64,000 bases of DNA from Pseudomonas mendocina (GTDB taxonomy: Bacteria > Pseudomonadota > Gammaproteobacteria > Pseudomonadales > Pseudomonadaceae). Shown piece by piece: positions 63,087 through 64,000 of this stretch (the first letter of the stretch is position 1; the number at the start of each line of letters is the position of its first letter). The notes under the pieces were generated by a model that was not told the origin of the DNA, ran no database searches, and worked only from the letters and a program-made list of their open reading frames with translations. The position numbers and the translations under genes were made by a program. The stretch is from NCBI RefSeq assembly GCF_003008615.1, contig NZ_CP027657.1, positions 5,208,001-5,272,000 of the forward strand, given 5' to 3'.

Positions 63087-63443
63087 CTACTCCCCGATTC
63101 GATCCAAATTCACAATAAGGTCATCAATAATCTCATCAATCTTGTAATACCTTCTATGAGCGGCACTGTGGAGCGACTCTAAAATGCGGAATTCATTAAT
63201 TTCATCATCCGTGCAGTAATATCGATCAACCTGCTGACCATCCTTATTTAGAATACATATGTCGATAACGAGCTCATTCTCCTCACCCCACTCATTTCGC
63301 GACCAATATCTATCCACAGTCAACGAGTTCTCACCCACCGAACAGATAAACTCCTTATCTCTAGATGTTTTATCCCAATTCAAAAGAGAAGAAAGTGTCT
63401 TTTCAGTCAACTTCAATACGAGATGTTTAATTTTTTCGTCCAC
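63087..63443 (-). CDS. Small acidic protein of unknown function, coupled to an upstream membrane protein
   Basis: A 118-residue protein starting with GTG at 63443 (VDEKIKHLVLKLTEKTL), three bases after the stop of the preceding gene; the ribosome site AAGGGTG lies in that stop region. Acidic and aromatic-rich (TVDRYWSRNEWGEENELVID), cytoplasmic, with no known motif. AT-rich. Together with its partner it forms a two-gene unit. Confidence 0.65.
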   Translation of the reverse strand: MDEKIKHLVLKLTEKTLSSLLNWDKTSRDKEFICSVGENSLTVDRYWSRNEWGEENELVIDICILNKDGQQVDRYYCTDDEINEFRILESLHSAAHRRYYKIDEIIDDLIVNLDRIGE

Positions 63444-63446
63444 AAA

Positions 63447-64000
63447 TCACCCTTTATTCTTCGTGATACTTTGAATCTGGGAAAGTAGATCTATTGTCTT
63501 TTCCAGAATTTCATTAACATTCGCAATTTCGTGACTACTCATCCCAGTTGCGGGATCTTTTTCAAAGCCATTAATAACCAGATTCAAACGAACAATCTGC
63601 CTCCCAGCGTCGTCACCATGACTTTTTAGGCTTGAGTCTGAAGAATGAGCAATATCATATAAAATCTGCTTTAACTCTTGAAGGCGCGGAATAGCTATCT
63701 CACGCTTGCCATTCCTGCAATGTATCTGAATTTCCTGTGCGACCTTCACGCCCCTCGCCCAGTCAGCCACACATGCCAGAAGCAATACTTGTTTTTTTGT
63801 CTCTTCTGCGGCACCAGCAATAATCACCGACTCTTTCTTAACCAATGAAACCTGAACAATGGTATAGCACAACCCCAGCAGGGTCCCTACGGTGCCAAAA
63901 ATTGATAAATACTTTAATTGAAACGAAGTCAGATCAGCATCAGCAATAAAATAGGAGACAAGTAAGGCTGCTATCGGAACTGCAATTAGAAATGTTTTCA
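63447..64000 (-). CDS. Two-helix membrane protein of unknown function, 5' end at or beyond the window edge
   Basis: The frame is open to the last base. Read from the edge it gives KTFLIAVPIAALLVSYF, then LKYLSIFGTVGTLLGLCYTIV: two membrane helices with a short acidic loop. The first bases are TG AAA ACA, so if base 64001 pairs as A the start is ATG exactly there (about 185 residues); otherwise the gene runs further. The cytoplasmic part is helical with EETKKQVLLLACVADWARGV and a C-terminal coiled coil (VNEILEKTIDLLSQIQ). AT-rich. No family recognised. Confidence 0.7.
   Translation of the reverse strand, partial: KTFLIAVPIAALLVSYFIADADLTSFQLKYLSIFGTVGTLLGLCYTIVQVSLVKKESVIIAGAAEETKKQVLLLACVADWARGVKVAQEIQIHCRNGKREIAIPRLQELKQILYDIAHSSDSSLKSHGDDAGRQIVRLNLVINGFEKDPATGMSSHEIANVNEILEKTIDLLSQIQSITKNKG

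Larger units (their letters stand above)
34353..64000. mobile_element. P2-like prophage (Peduovirus-type), right end outside the window
   Basis: The block begins at the tRNA-Leu remnant and holds a full set of P2-type head, lysis and contractile-tail genes in the P2 order (Q, P, O, N, M, L, X, lysis, R, S, V, W, J, I, H, FI, FII, E, E', T, U, D) plus accessory genes. The presence of terminase, portal and capsid genes separates it from an R-type pyocin. Integrase, repressor, cox, replication genes and the late activator were not found and are expected past 64000. No structural gene looks broken, so it could be an inducible phage. Confidence 0.93.

Noticed and set aside
34353..64000. R-type pyocin cluster instead of a phage
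   Set aside because: Terminase, portal, scaffold, capsid and head completion genes are all present and intact.
34379..64000. CRISPR array or insertion sequence in the prophage
   Set aside because: No regularly spaced direct repeats with unique spacers and no transposase frames were found; the GGTAAT motifs are irregular in spacing and orientation.

Overview
The window is Pseudomonas chromosome followed by a P2-like prophage. The host call rests on gene content and order (acuI-like, sohB, phosphatase, SCP2, phosphotransferase, SDR, nudC, fimL, ldcA, dnaQ, rnhA, gloB, mltD, npp peptide ABC operon, fabI, ppiD, hupB, lon, clpX, clpP, tig). From memory this matches the P. aeruginosa PAO1 order PA1833 to PA1800, but without the antiporter and permease genes I recall beside ldcA there. 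High GC and Pseudomonas-type REP sequences agree. I cannot name the species.

Region 1 (1-34350) is core chromosome. The left third carries lipid and CoA metabolism genes, an NAD pyrophosphatase and the twitching/cAMP regulator fimL. Next come lysine decarboxylase, DNA replication and repair genes (dnaQ, rnhA), glyoxalase II and a LysM murein transglycosylase. A tight five-gene peptide/nucleoside-antibiotic uptake operon (npp) runs into fabI. The right part is a protein quality-control cluster transcribed leftwards: tig, clpP, clpX, lon, hupB, ppiD. lon has a convincing heat-shock (sigma-32) promoter.

Region 2 (34353 to beyond 64000) is the prophage. Its left end is marked by a displaced 3' end of a tRNA-Leu next to tig, so the intact tRNA and attR must lie to the right of the window. 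An 800-base AT-rich noncoding arm with ten GGTAAT/ATTACC motifs follows. The virion genes then run in P2 order: Q-P leftwards, O-N-M-L-X, lysis genes (amidase-like, holin, muramidase, nested LysB/LysC spanin), R-S, V-W-J-I-H plus a tail fibre assembly protein, FI-FII-E-E'-T-U-D. Three near-identical palindromic boxes sit before O/P, V and FI and look like sites for the late-gene activator. The E/E' slippery heptamer is intact, so the tail genes look functional.

Accessory (moron) genes break this order: a frameshifted NYN-LOTUS protein, a structured leader RNA with two tiny genes, a DUF4238 protein, a DUF6161-like membrane protein with a second membrane protein, an SOS-controlled umuDC pair, and a translationally coupled two-gene membrane locus cut by the window edge. 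Several are clearly richer in AT than the phage genes around them. They are the best candidates for undescribed biology, probably host protection against other phages, although their function is not shown by the sequence. The integrase, repressor, replication genes and late activator were not found and should lie beyond 64000.
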